The notes under the pieces were generated by a model. That model was not told the DNA's origin. It was given only the letters and a program-made list of their open reading frames with translations, and did no database searches. The position numbers and the translations under genes were made by a program. A DNA stretch of 64,000 nt, taken from the NCBI RefSeq assembly GCF_001625195.1, contig NC_054389.1, forward strand, positions 4,770,520-4,834,519. Reading direction: 5' to 3'. Position 1 is the first letter of the stretch. Each line of letters starts with the position of its first letter. The DNA comes from Drechmeria coniospora (taxonomy: Eukaryota > Ascomycota > Sordariomycetes > Hypocreales > Ophiocordycipitaceae). Positions 47,541-59,150 of the stretch are shown here, in pieces.

Positions 47541-49803
47541 ATGCTGGAGGAAAAGGCAGCTGTTTCTGCTCAACCGTCGCTTGCCGCCGACAACTTGAGC
47601 ACCAACTCGAGCACGGCGCAGCATGTCCGTGCCGGAAGCGATTCGGACGGCGGCAAGGTCCACGAGTTCAACGAGCAGACCAACTATGTGCCCAAGAGGA
47701 CCATCATCACGGTACGGGTCGTCGTCGCGAATGAATCCCACCCCCGTCGAGAAGTATCTGACTTTGGCCCCGTAGATCTTCCTCGCCTGCGCCAGCGTCG
47801 ATCTGCTGTCTCTCATGGACCAGACGACGCTCGCCGCCAGCGTGTACATCATCGGCCGCGCGTTAGGTTCCACCGACCAAGTGTCCTGGATTGCTTCCGG
47901 ATACTTCATGTGAGTCCGCCTTCCTCTTTGTCTCGCAGTCGACGAGGGGCGGATTCTCACCCGTCGTCGTGCGTCATTAGCACCTCGACCGTGGGTCAGC
48001 TGCTGTACGGTCGACTGTCCGACATCTGGTCGCGGAAAGTAATTCTCCTCATCGGACTCGCCATCTTCTTCTTCGGCTCGCTCGCCTCGTCCCTGGCGCA
48101 GTCCGTTCTGCAGCTCACAGTCTTCCGTGCCATTACCGGCATCGGAGGCGGCGGCTTGATGACCGTCGCCTCCCTCATCGTCGGTGATGTCGTGCCTCTG
48201 CGGGAGCGCGGCAAGTACCAGGGAATCTTGGTGAGTACCCGCCGGCGCCGGAGAACTCGACGTGAATTTGCTGACCTCGCCTCCAGGGTGCCTTTGTTGC
48301 CCTCGCCCATGGCGTTGGTCCCGTCATCGGCGGTGCCTTGTCGTCCAGGTCGGCCGACTCGTGGCGATGGATCTTCCGTCTGAACCTTCCCCTGACCATC
48401 GTCACCACCTTTTGCGTCGTCTTCTTCATGCCGCTCAAGAAGGTCGAGGGCGACTGGAAAATGTAGGCCGCGGCCGTTTCCGACGCTCGCGCGAGCACAC
48501 ACGTGCTGACCTTGGCAGAAAACTAAAGGCCGTCGATTTCGTAGGCATCCTCCTCGCCTTTGCCGGTATGACCGTCGTCATCCTGGGACTGACCTGGGGA
48601 GGCTCCGAATATCCTTGGAACTCCGTTCACGTCGTCACCACCTTGGTTGTTGGCACTGTCGTATCCGCCGCCTTTGTCGTGTGGCAGTGGAAAGGGCCTC
48701 GATATCCATTGGTTCCCCGTAGGTTTCCCCGAGAATTCCCCTTTCGCTTCTCGTGTCGTGCGTGTTACCCGTGCCGCCGACTGACTTGTCCAGTGCGCAT
48801 TTTCAAGTCGAGGATTGTCAACGGAGCATGTCTAACCATGGCCATCAACGGGTGGAACTTTTTCATGCAAGTCTATTACGTGCCGACCTTTTACCAGCTC
48901 GCCTACGGATACTCGGCCACGAGGTCGGGGGCGATGCTGCTGCCCATCACGCTGCTGCAGACGGCCAACAGTACCCTCTCGGGCCTGCTGGTTCACTGGA
49001 CAGGGCGGTACCGCGAGTGCATCCTCTTCGGCTGGGCGTGCTGGGCAGTCGGGCTCGGGTTAATGTCCACGCTCGACGAGACCACGGGCGTGGGAAAGCA
49101 GATTGGCTACGCCCTACTCATCGGCGTCGGCGTCGGGAACACTCTTCAACCGTGAGATCTTTCCCCTCGCGGATGGACACCCCTCGTCGCGTGATGGCCG
49201 ACTGACGTATATCAAGCTCGTTGATCGCCACCCAAGCCAGTGTCGAGAGACGTGACATGGCCGTCGCGACCTCCTTCCGAACGTAAGCGATTTCTGAGAG
49301 CCGTGACATGAACGATCGAACATGACTGACGGTGGTGGTGCTGTGCAGCTTCGCTCACAATGTGGGCGCAACCCTTGGCCTGGCTGTGTCGGGAACAATT
49401 CTGTACGTTCTTCTCCGTCGTGTGAGCCAAGGTTGATTCGATTCTGACAGTTACTCCCAGGAACAATATCATCGCCCGTGACCTGTCATCGCTAGGTCTC
49501 GACAAGGCATCGGCCAAGATGCTGCTGAGCAACCCGCAAGCGTATCTCGAACGGATCTCGGCGGACGAGGCCAAGAGAATCCAGAAGATTCTCATCCCCG
49601 CCTACAGGCAGGGATTTCGGACCATCTTCATCGTCGGGGCGTCGCTGGCTGCCTTGGCCTTTATTCTCGCTTTATTTCTCATGCCGCAAGTCGAGTTGAC
49701 GAAACCAGATGACGCAAGGCTAAAACAGGAGGGAAAAAGGGCCGACGAAGAGAGGCGAAGGAAGAAGGATGAAGGATCGTCGGCAGCGGCGGCCAATGCC
49801 TAA
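47541..49803 (+). CDS. MFS drug:H+ antiporter-like transporter (DHA2, 14-TM type)
   Basis: Proton-coupled exporter of the plasma or vacuolar membrane; substrate unknown. Nine exons: 47541-47711, 47776-47909, 47981-48230, 48287-48462, 48519-48718, 48794-49151, 49217-49282, 49349-49402 and 49461-49803; 583 residues. Hydrophobic segments start at about residue 58 after a hydrophilic, Ser-rich N-terminus. Motif A is LLYGRLSDIWSRKVILLIG. The DHA2 signature ITGIGGGGLMTVASLIVGD followed by VVPLRERGKYQG is very clear, and GWNFFMQVYYVPTFYQLAYG is typical of the second half. The C-terminal tail is charged (EERRRKKDEG). Most introns are GT-AG of 56-75 bp; intron 6 (49152-49216) seems to end in AAG. Intron 1 is 64 bp with TAG. 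No neighbouring biosynthetic gene suggests a substrate. Confidence 0.93.
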
Positions 49804-50416
49804 GTAGGAACCGTAATCACGTAGCACAGTACACTGTGCAACTATGACTGTACTATCCAAGAACGGTACGTGCATGAGATGCGTGCGATAGATGCCAGCT
49901 CGGCATATTTCTACCTCGCAGAAAGGAATAGGTATGCTTGGGAGTTTGTCGTTTATTTTGGTACGAGGGCAGGAGAGGGAGAGTAGCATGTTTGAAACGT
50001 TTGGGTTGAAAACAGAGCGAAACGAGATGGCAGAGATGCAGCGGCATGGCAGGTGCATAAAATGTACGTGTACCGTATGTGTACCGTACGTGTAAGCTCT
50101 TGTCAAAGTACGATGCGATGCAAACTGGGTCGTCGGAGCCTTGCGGGCATTGTTGGTGAGACATTGGCGGCCAAATGCAAGCAGTCACAGTGTGCATTTC
50201 TAAAACATGGATGGCACCTGTTTGTGATGGAATATTTTCGAAACGTTCACGGAAGAAATATAAAGACTCTCAACTGACAACCTATCCTGATTTCTGCTGA
50301 CGCAGAGCCAGGAGGGCGTTGGGGCGAATTGATGCGGAGAGTTATACCGGAAACGATAAGTCAACTGTATATATTGAAATAAGAACCCGACCTGATATCA
50401 GCTGATCACAGTAAAA
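49804..50416. other. Intergenic spacer between MFS gene and tRNA-Val
   Basis: 613 bp, AT-richer than coding DNA. A few GTAC words follow the MFS stop (about 49820-49870). No gene recognised. Confidence 0.5.
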
Positions 50417-50488
50417 AGCTTGGTCGTATAGCGGTTAGTACACTTGCTTCACACGCAAGAGATCCGGGTTCGATTCCCGGCCGAGCTA
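50417..50488 (+). tRNA. tRNA-Val (anticodon CAC)
   Basis: 72-nt intronless cloverleaf. Acceptor arms AGCTTGG/CCGAGCT pair over 7 bp (one G-U), D-arm GTAT/GTAC, anticodon stem CTTGC/GCAAG with loop TTCACAC giving anticodon CAC, T-arm CCGGG/CCCGG with loop TTCGATT, discriminator A. The variable loop is four bases (AGAT). It decodes GUG. It stands alone and a T-run terminator follows at 50520. Confidence 0.95.
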
Positions 50489-50519
50489 CAAGATACTAGC
50501 CACAAGTGGTTAATAATAC

Positions 50520-50523
50520 TTTT
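50520..50523 (+). terminator. Probable RNA polymerase III terminator of tRNA-Val
   Basis: First run of four T after the tRNA 3' end, 32 bases downstream; longer T runs follow (50553-50560). Confidence 0.6.
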
Positions 50524-52161
50524 GGTTGTTGCTTTTGACTTTCGTTTTACATTTTTTTTACAGCTTGGGACAAGCCAGACAATTGGGTGAGGCCCTGGAG
50601 CGTGGCGTGAGCTGGTCAACTTCCATTGTCCGGGTCGAACAAGTTGGAGACTTATTCTTCCCTCCAGCCACACATTTGTACGAAATATTTTAGCCTGTTA
50701 ATGCGATGAACTATTAATTATACTGCTGTCGAAGAGGCTTCGCATTTTTGAACCGCTCCCCCAACTACAAGCGCACTGTCAACCACGGACTGATAACGCA
50801 GTACTGCACCTGCACCTATCACATGTACAGTACATACGTGCATTCAATAATGTAATTACAGCACATGCACTCCGCACATGTACAAGTATCATGAGTTGGC
50901 TGGCCGCTGGCCCTTTGTAGCCTAGTTCCTTACTGGTGCCATGGCCCCGCCAGATCAGAGACAGCCGGTTGTGCTTCCCCGAGATGCGCGAACTGGCCGC
51001 GTTGGACAAGGCGATGAAAAAGAAATAGGTCAGTACCGTATGAACTAGTACAGAGCATTATTTAAGTACTACGTGCAGTAATTACTTGGTACTTGCAATC
51101 CATTGGACGACGGCAGGCAGCAGGCGCAGGGGGGGCACGTCCTCCTCGTTTTGCAATCGTCTCGTTTGTTTCTTTGCTTTGCGATCAGACACCGACAGAA
51201 GGAGGCAACTCCTCGTTGGCTCCGACGAACCAATTACCTAATTACACGCAATCCCGCCTCTCTGGGTCTCTGGCGGGTCAAACGAGCCGGTGACGTGCCC
51301 CGAGACGACCAAGACGGACCCCTACGGACCCCTCGATGGTGATGAGGATGACGAGGCACGGACGTGCTGCCACGGGCTTGGCTGGGAGCCGGCAATAACA
51401 GGGCCTGCGGGCGGCAAACGAGGGAGGGGGATGGCCAGAGTGCTGGTATAAAACGACCTGGACGGAGCGCTTGGAGCACCTCGCAGCACCATGTACCTTG
51501 ATATCTACGTACTAGGTACCAAGGTAGCTTGAGCATTGTCGCATGCACAGCAATACCTAGGACGGACCACCTACTTACAGTACGTGTACTCTGCAAGGGA
51601 TGTGCCGTACGAAGCAAGCAGGTCCGTCCTGAGGAACTTTCAGATACTTTGCCGGTACCGGGGCATCGGGCAGAAGGAGCAGCTGTTGAGCTCGTACCCT
51701 TTCCGTACCGAAACTCGTACCAGTACTCGCCGGTGGCCAGCCAGCAGCAACCAACTAGCTTCGCAGTGCGGACGGGAGATGGGGGATGACGGGTTGACAA
51801 AGACCCAATCGGCGGTCCTGTGTACACGGGGCACATGGCAGCAGAGGAGGATGAGGGCGAAACATATATAAGCTGGCAACAGTGCCGCCATCGGCTGACT
51901 ATTTGCCGGCACGAACCCCCTTCCGACGCCGTGCACATCCATCCAACCTCCAAACGAAGGCTGTGGAACGAGGGCGACGACGGCGGCCGACGCGACGGGA
52001 GCTGCGGCCTGCCATCGGTTCGGTCGTTTCCGTTGCGTTCGGTTCGGTTCACAGACTCGGTGCGCAGGCACATCGAAGGGCAAGTTTGAGTACCGAGTAT
52101 CGACTGACGCTGAGCCGCTGGCTGGCTCTGAACGAGACGGACGGACCTGATCGAGACGGAC
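50524..52161. other. Intergenic: tRNA 3' flank and ERF4 upstream region
   Basis: 1.64 kb. GTAC-rich patches at about 50790-50890, 51030-51090 and 51480-51620. The last 300 bases, next to ERF4, are GC-rich and C/G-rich without GTAC. No supportable gene. Confidence 0.5.
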
Positions 52162-54229
52162 GTGAAAACGATGAACAGGGCCTTTGCCACTAACCCTTTC
52201 CAGCCGGCGCCCCTATCCATCACCGCCAACTCGACGACGGCCCCCGCCAGAGCCAGCGCGAGGGCCACGGCGACCACCACCAACGGCGGTGCGGGCGAGG
52301 GCCCGTGCAGCAGGGGAAGCAGCAGCGGCCGCCAGTGGAGTTCGGCCTACGGTGATGGCCACCGCGAGTCCAGCGGACTGCACCTGCACCTCCACTGTTC
52401 AGCTGCAGACCCGTCCGCTTCCAACGGCTGGAACGCAACGTCGCCCACACCCGCATCCGCCTCCACCTCCACACTCGCCGCCGCCTCCACCGCGAAAGGA
52501 CTCTGCGAGCAATCGTTGAAGCCACCGCCGACGCCGCCAGCATTCTACGACTCCCTGCCGGCCGCCCACCACCTCGCAACAGCAGACGCACGCGCTGCAT
52601 CGGCATCGGCATCGGCATCAGCACCGGCACCCACCGCGCTCGTCGCCGCTGCTTCCCTCGGAGGAGGTCATCTACGGCACCATCGTCCTCGCTGCCGTGC
52701 CGAGCTCGACCCTTCCACAACTCCTCGACAACCACTTTCACCGCCCTCCACGTCGCCCTCCCCCCTGGATGCGTCCGAGAGCACGCGACTCTCGCCTCGC
52801 CCCCCGCAAACCTACGATCCAAGCGGTCCGCCGCAGAGGCTCGCCGCCGCGGTCACCACCGAGACCCTCCACCTGCGGACCGGCTGCGGCCCAAACGGCG
52901 AGGCTCCTCGGCGGCAGCGCCGTGCTTTCCCATCCCCCTTCCGGAGCCGTGCTGGATGCCCGGCCGCGTACTCTACCCAGCCGCCTCGACCGCCCTCCGC
53001 GCGACTCTGGAACCCGACGAACTCGACACCTCGCGGCACGCGTCAGCGGAGACGACGCAGCTCATCGCCGCCCGCACCGCCCGTTCCCTTGCGAAATCCC
53101 GCCTTTGATAGATTGGCCGACGGAGACGATCACGCTGCAGTCGGGGAAGGCGATCATCCCCTTCTCGGGCAGCCCCAACGGTGGCAATCGAAACGCGCAC
53201 CGGCGACGTGTGCCAGCCTGCCGATCGACCAGACCAGCCGCCAAGGCCGGCGAATAAGCCTGCCCGGGTCCGTTCACGCCTCGTGTGACGGCAGAAGATC
53301 ACAGATCCCGACGACCGGCGATCCGGGAAGCGAATTCGAGCCCCTTCACGACGGGGCATCGCAGCCAATCATCACGGCCGCACCGCTGCCCGAAGGCGGC
53401 AGGGGCGACGCGGGGGCCAAGATGGCACCTGACGAGGAAGCGGCAGGGACCTACGGTTCAAAGGACCTCGAGAGGGGGCCGGACGTGATGCAGCCACGTC
53501 TGTCGAACGTGTCTGTCGGGGACGCCATCGGCTCCGCCTTGTCGTCGACAGACTCGTCCATCATGGGAGAGGAGATGCAGGCCGACAACGGCGAAGAATG
53601 GGGCCCCCAACACGCTTGCTTCCCTCACCTGAACCCGCACGTTCCGACGGACTCGGCCGAGTACGCGTCCACGCGCGTCATTCGCATTCGCCGTGACTGG
53701 CTCCTCAAAGGGGACCTGGCGCCGACGTTCTCGAACCTCTATCCCGAAATCCTGGATCCGGCCGGCGTGTCGGAACAAGAGTTTCGACGAATCATCGACA
53801 AGCTCAACGGAGAATTGGTTTCGATATTCAACCCCTACAGCGTCCGCAACGTGCTGGACTGCCTGCTCGGCCTTGCCACCGGCTGGCTGTGGGAGGACCT
53901 CGGGCTGACGGCCATCAAATCTCGCCTCAACCATCTGGAGAAGTGGATCGAGAGCTGGAACCTGGACATGGCCAAGGCCTTTCCCGCGGAAGAGAGTGCC
54001 CTTCCGCCCAAGATCATCCCGCTCCGGCAGACGGGATACTTGACGGTGAGTTGCCCGGTTCATCCTCCTTCGCGCCGGCGCCTGTGCGAGACGATGGCTG
54101 ACGGACCGACTCGAAACGCAGCTCGACATTCAAATACCGGACCCGGAAATCGGTCCGGCACACCCGAGTGCAGGCTTGGGCGAGCCGAGGTTGCCGCCGA
54201 TGGAACCGGCGCCGGCCCTTGCCCTCTGA
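52162..54229 (+). CDS. ERF4: ERF4-type subunit of the Ras palmitoyltransferase complex
   Basis: Partner of the DHHC enzyme Erf2 that palmitoylates Ras at the endoplasmic reticulum or Golgi. Exons 52162-54045 and 54122-54229; intron donor GTGAGT, branch CTGAC, acceptor CAG; 663 residues. The C-terminal domain (about residues 500-628) is a clear Golgin A7/ERF4 domain: RIRRDWLLKGDLAPTFSNLY, PEILDPAGVSEQEFRRIIDK, NPYSVRNVLDCLLGLATGW, and LEKWIESWNLDMAKAF. The last exon adds LDIQIPDPEIGPAHPSAG. The N-terminal 480 residues are low-complexity (Ala/Pro/Ser/Arg-rich), typical of the family in filamentous fungi but much less certain in frame: other frames are also open over about 52180-53250, so an unrecognised intron is possible. 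ATGs at 52162 and 52171 both fit. Confidence 0.85.
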
Positions 54230-55793
54230 GTTTGGAGTCGGGACCCGGAATCGGGCGTCTAATTTTGGCATCTCCCGACGGTGCATACCGTCCTCGATGC
54301 CCATTCCGTTTCGAGACATAATACTTTAATTCGCGCCCTGCATCTGGACTGCGTTGCTGCATTGTTATGACGCATGAGCGCTCAAGGAGCCTCGGGGATT
54401 TTGTTCTTTCTTTCTTCACGATACCAAGGCATTATTTGTTCGCGTCCGCGGCCATGTCCATCCGAGTACCGCTCACGAGGGGACCTGGCGGGGACATGAG
54501 GCTGAGGGATGACGGGCTAGAATACGGAGGTTGGCGCGTGCCTTTGCGCCAGTGTTGGTCGGCGTCGGTGATGGCGACGGCAGGTTGTGATCAAGTAATA
54601 TAGAGTACGATCACGGCGGGGAACGCGGCGAGCCTCCTTGCGCGGCGAATACCGAGCTTGGTGCATTCTCTCCATTGTGCCCCTTGGCCGATCCCACCCG
54701 AGCTCGACGAGTTTCGGCGCGATGAAGGGATGGCCTATCGAGCGGGCAGAGTCCATGCGCACTATTTGCTGAACAGTACCCGAGCATGTCAGTACCGTTC
54801 CATACTGCGCAGTGCACGCACAGCAACAAGTACAGCACCAGCGATGACAACATTTGTTGTAGCAGGGATCAAGATGTACAATACACACCGGTGTGCAGTG
54901 CGAGATGACGAGTATGCGTACCCCATACTCTGTTCAGCTCCATGTGCTTGAGTAGGTACCTACTTACCAATAATGCTATATTAGTACTGCAATACTTGGT
55001 ATGGAGCACTGACGGATTGCCCTGTATTACGGTATGGAATTTCTTCGCACATCACTAGGTGTTCAAGTACGAGTATTATGTGCAGTACGGAGTCCAACTA
55101 CCTATACTGTAGAGTACGGAGTACAACTACTTACAGTAAGTATAGAGTACGGAGTACAACTATAGAGTACGGAGCACTGTACTTGGACTTTGTGCGTACG
55201 TATTGTTTACTCCGTACTCCGTACTCTGTACCACGTACAGTATTATTAGGTGTACCCTTCGCGATCCGTAAGGACTTGTACAGTATGGAATACAGTACAA
55301 GCGATTACGGAGTACTCCGTACCTAAATACTTACAGCACTGTGCTGAAGGTACTCCGTACTCACTAGGGAATATTCGGAGTAATTACATGCAAGTATCTT
55401 TGTAAAATATGCACTTACATGTACAGGCATTACTGTACATGTACTTACACTTACTGTACGTTGTACTTGTACAATACAGTACAGTAAGTATTATTTAAGT
55501 ACAAAAAAGGTGCCCGGACCATTATAGACCCACTTTAACGGGCCCGAGACATGGAAGGAAGGGCTGGAAGCAGCGCGCCGATGTCCGGCCGAGTAGAGAC
55601 GGCCCGCCTAATTTTTGCTTGGCGACTGCAGTACGGCGCATGTACGACATCGGAGACGGCTTTTGATCAACAGATCCTCACGCGACTCAAAATACTCTCG
55701 CCCGCGCATCAAGGTTTCGCACCTATCCCGACATCGATGCATGTCCAGATACGGCAGCGACGACTCCATCTGCCGTCGTGACGGACTGTCAAC
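54230..55793. other. Intergenic between ERF4 and RCH1 with a dense GTAC array
   Basis: 1.56 kb between two plus-strand genes. About 54930-55510 is one of the densest GTAC/GTACTCC arrays in the window and includes a perfect 16-bp palindrome at 55306-55321. No gene recognised; the RCH1 promoter is expected in the final 280 bases, which lack the array. Confidence 0.6.
55306..55321. repeat. Perfect 16-bp palindrome TACGGAGTACTCCGTA
   Basis: Same core as the 18-bp palindrome at 21280: two oppositely oriented modules sharing a central GTAC. Confidence 0.95.
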
Positions 55794-57415
55794 ATGGCTC
55801 CGGCTCCGGACGGCCCAGACGAGCCCAGCGGCGGCGGATGGACGAATCGCGTGCTCGCGGGCTTGACCGTCGCCGTCAACTTTGTCCTTGCCCAGTGGCT
55901 CATCATCGGCTTCGCCGTCGCATGCGTGCTGGCGTACTACTTCCCGTGTGAGTGACCGCTCGAGTCTGAAGGGGCGGACCGTCCCGGAGCAGGCCGGCTG
56001 ATGAAGACGAGCGGCAGCCGTTGCGGCGCGTGGGGGCGCCATACGGTCTGAGTACAGCATCATATACGGCGCCGTCGCCTTCATCTTCCTCGTGAGCGGC
56101 CTGCAGCTCGCGCCTGACAAGCTCAAGGAGAATGCGACCAACTGGCGGCTGCATCTCACAGTCCAGGGGATGAGCTTCATCGTCATCCCAGCCATCGTCC
56201 TCGGTGAGTCGGCCCCCTCCGTAGTGCCTCTCCCCGTCCCTCGTCCTCGAGGCTAGCCGCCGCCGTTGGCTCACGCGACGATGCAAGCCGTCGTCCACAT
56301 CTCCCTCGCCGCCGGCGCCCTCGACACTCAGACGCCGGCGACGCCCATCCTCGCCGGCCTCATCGCCCTCGCCTGCCTCCCGACGACCATCGCCTCCAAC
56401 GTGGTGATGACGCGAGCGGCTCGCGGTGACGAAGCGGCCGCCGTCATATCCGTCGTCGTCGGCAACGTCATCGGCTCCTTCCTCTCGCCCTTGCTCATCT
56501 ACGGCTTCTTCCCCCGCGGCGACGCCTTTGCCGCCTGGCGACCCGCCGACCCCAGCACGCTCGGCATCATGTACGCCGACGTCGCCAGGCAGCTGGGGCT
56601 GAGCGTCATCCTGCCCCTGCTCGTCGGCCAGGCCGTGCGGTGGTGCTGGGGGGATGCCGTGGTGCGGGCGCTGAATACCTTCAAGCTCGCCAAGCTTTCG
56701 AGCTTCTGTCTCGTCCTGCTCGTGTGGTGCGTTCCCCGCCGAGAGGAGCGTGTCGGGTTCCCCGTGAGAGGAGAGCTGCGCTGACGGCCGAGTACAGGAC
56801 CACCTTTTCCGGCGCCTTTTATACCGGGGCCCTCTTGCAGCTATCTTCTGCGTCCGTCATCTTTGACGTCTTCCTCAACCTCGCTCTTTACATGCTCTTC
56901 ACCGTCCTATGCCTCCTGCTCGCCCGCCCGCCAGCCGCGTTGGCCAAGGGCATTCACCCTCGCTTCGCCACGTCGAGGCACCTGCCCGCCTTCGTCAAGA
57001 GGGGCCTTCCTGTCACCAAAATGTCCAAGGAGCAGACGATTGCCGTTTGCTTCTGCGGCGCCGCGAAGACGACAAGCCTGGGGATCCCCCTCGTTGCGGC
57101 CATGTGGAACGGGTCCGACGACCTGACGAGGGCCTACATCCAGATCCCAGTGCTGCTGTACACCATAGAGCAGGTGAATGCCACCCGCACCGGGCGCCGG
57201 GCGCAAGCTTGTGCTAACGCGCCCGTCAGGTTTTCATGGCCCAGATTCTCGTATACGCCTTCAAGTGGTACCTCCGCCGCGGGCCAAAGTCGGATGTCGA
57301 GAGCGAGGCAGATGAAGGCCGTGCACGAGAAGAGATGGCGCTGGAGGAGGCTGCCGAGGGTGGCGATGCGTTGCCGATGGTCGACGAAAGGGACGACGGG
57401 ACGGGAAAGCGGTAG
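55794..57415 (+). CDS. RCH1: RCH1/SBF-like transporter (bile-acid:Na+ symporter superfamily, SLC10A7-like)
   Basis: Polytopic plasma-membrane protein; yeast and Candida Rch1 and human SLC10A7 affect cytosolic calcium. Exons 55794-55947, 56018-56203, 56288-56726, 56798-57173 and 57230-57415; 446 residues, close to yeast YMR034C (434). About ten hydrophobic segments are visible. Family-typical stretches: [60 protein letters not shown], and [20 protein letters not shown]. The C-terminus is a charged cytosolic tail. Intron 2 (56204-56287) is best spliced with an AAG acceptor; the earlier TAG at 56256 would break the frame. No catalytic claim is made; calcium-related function is inferred from the family. 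Confidence 0.9.
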
Positions 57416-57650
57416 AATCGTCGCCGTCCTTGACGGACCCTGACGGACCCACAGCTTGGACAGCACAGCACGGCACGGCAGACCCATGAAGCGTTGTGCT
57501 CGGGCGAGTAAGAACTGCATGGCTGCATTATGGCTTGTGTGCATGTCGGTGCATCGTCCGTGGATTCATCAGGTTCGATCCCCTCCCCTCCCCTCCCCTC
57601 CCCTTCAAGTGCCAAGTCGACTCCGTACGATGGGTGGATGCGAAGGGCGA
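57416..57650. other. Convergent spacer between RCH1 and GH1 with a CCCCT pentanucleotide run
   Basis: 235 bp between convergent genes, including five or so TCCCC units (about 57578-57604). Probably only 3' UTR sequence of both genes. Confidence 0.55.
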
Positions 57651-59150
57651 CTACCCCTTCGTCAGGAGGCTGTCAAACAGGGGCTTGAGACGCCTTGCGC
57701 TCTTCTTGGGGTATCGTCGTTGCCCGTTTTCGTAGTCGACGTAGCACACGCCAAACCTCGTCTCATAGCCTTCGTGCCACTCAAAATTGTCCATGAGCGA
57801 CCAGGCAAAGTATCCGCGGACGTCGACGCCGTCTCGCTCGACGGCCAAGGCCATGGCACCGACGTAGTCCTCGTAGTACCCGACTCGGAAGTCGTCGTCG
57901 AGGATCTGTTCCCGCCGCAGCTCGTTCTCGCCCTTGATGCTCGTCCCGTTTTCCGTCACGTAGATCTTGGGGAACCCGTACCGCCTGCTTATCCACCCGA
58001 GCAGGTCTCGGAAACCCGGTGCACAGGGGCGCAGCCAGGTGGATTGCGTCTCGGGGCCGATGGAGTCGCCATTTTTGTTGTCGAAGAGGATTTCGACGTG
58101 GCCGGCGACGTCTCCCCGGTCGGCAGCGCCGGTTCGGTGCTTGACGTAGTTGGCCGTGTAGTGGTTCATGCCGTAAAAGTCGTTGGAGCCGTGCACGAGG
58201 GCCCTCTCGGCCGGCGTAAAGGTCGGGAGCCGGTCACCCAGCTGGTCGCGCATCGAGGCAGGGTAGTCGCCGAGGTATATCGGGTCGGCGAACCAGGAGA
58301 TGGAAAACTCGAGCTTGCGCTCGCACGCCTCGACGTCGGCGGCGTCGGCCGGGTCCCAGGGGAAGACGGCGTCGCCGTTGAGGACGATGCCGATCTCGCC
58401 GCCGTTGGCCGGCTGGAATTCGTCTCGGAAGACCTTGACGGCCCTGCCGTGGGCGACGAGCAGGTTGTGGGCGACGATCCAGGGCTCGGTCGCGCCGTCG
58501 CCGACGGGGCTCTTGGTGCGATCCGACGTCCGTCCGGGGGCGAACTGGCCAAGGCTGAAGCCGAGGACGGAGGAGCACCACGGCTCGTTGAAGGTGAGCC
58601 AGTGCCGGACCCTCGGCAGGGCGCGGAAGACGAGGCGGGCAAAGTGCTCAAAGTCGAGGGGGAACTCGGTGCGGTCCAGCAGGCCCCCGTACCGCCTGTG
58701 CAGCTCGTCGGGGATATCCCAGTGCGAGAGGGTGACAAAGGGCGTGATGCCGGCGGCGAGCAGGTCGTCGACGAAGCGGACGTAGTGGTCGAGGCCAACC
58801 TGGTTGACGGCATCACCGCGACCGCCCTTGGGGATGATGCGCGTCCAGGAGAGGGAAAAGCGGTAGGCGGTCGCGCCGAGAGATGCGAGGAGGGCAACGT
58901 CCTCGGCGGTGCGGTTGTACGAGTCGCAGGCCACATCTCCCGAGGAGCCGTCGGCGATTTTGCCCGGCGTCTTGCAGAACGAGTCCCATATGCTCGGGCC
59001 ACGGCCGTGCTGGTCCACGGCACCCTCGATTTGGTACCTGCGAAATGTCATGCCATGTCAGCGAGGCATGGGCAAGGTGCAGCCGGACGAAGGAGGAGCA
59101 ACGTACGCAGCCGTGGCGAAGCCCCAAAGAAAGTCGCGAGGGAGCGCCAT
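57651..59150 (-). CDS. GH1 family beta-glucosidase, probably intracellular
   Basis: Hydrolyses cellobiose and other beta-glucosides with retention. Exons on the minus strand: 59107-59150 and 57651-59037; intron 59038-59106 with donor GTACGT and acceptor CAG; 476 residues, the usual GH1 length. A (beta/alpha)8 enzyme starting MALPRDFLWGFATAAYQIEG, with no signal peptide. Acid/base Glu166 in TFNEPW, nucleophile Glu377 in YVTENGTS, GATAYRFSLSWTRIIPKG, LSHWDIPDELHRRYGG and the C-terminal GYFAWSLMDNFEWHEGYETR are all present. By analogy with fungal cytosolic GH1 enzymes it would act on imported cellobiose. A TATATAC box lies about 70 bases upstream of the ATG (59218-59226 region on the minus strand). 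It is convergent with RCH1. Confidence 0.96.

Noticed and set aside
47541..52000. Secondary-metabolite gene cluster around the MFS exporter
   Set aside because: No synthase, P450 or pathway regulator lies nearby; neighbours are a tRNA, ERF4 and the cysteine-synthase/rhodanese gene.
57570..57582. Box B-like GGTTCGATCCC
   Set aside because: Flanks do not pair as a T-stem and no A box or acceptor stem is present; it runs into a CCCCT microsatellite.
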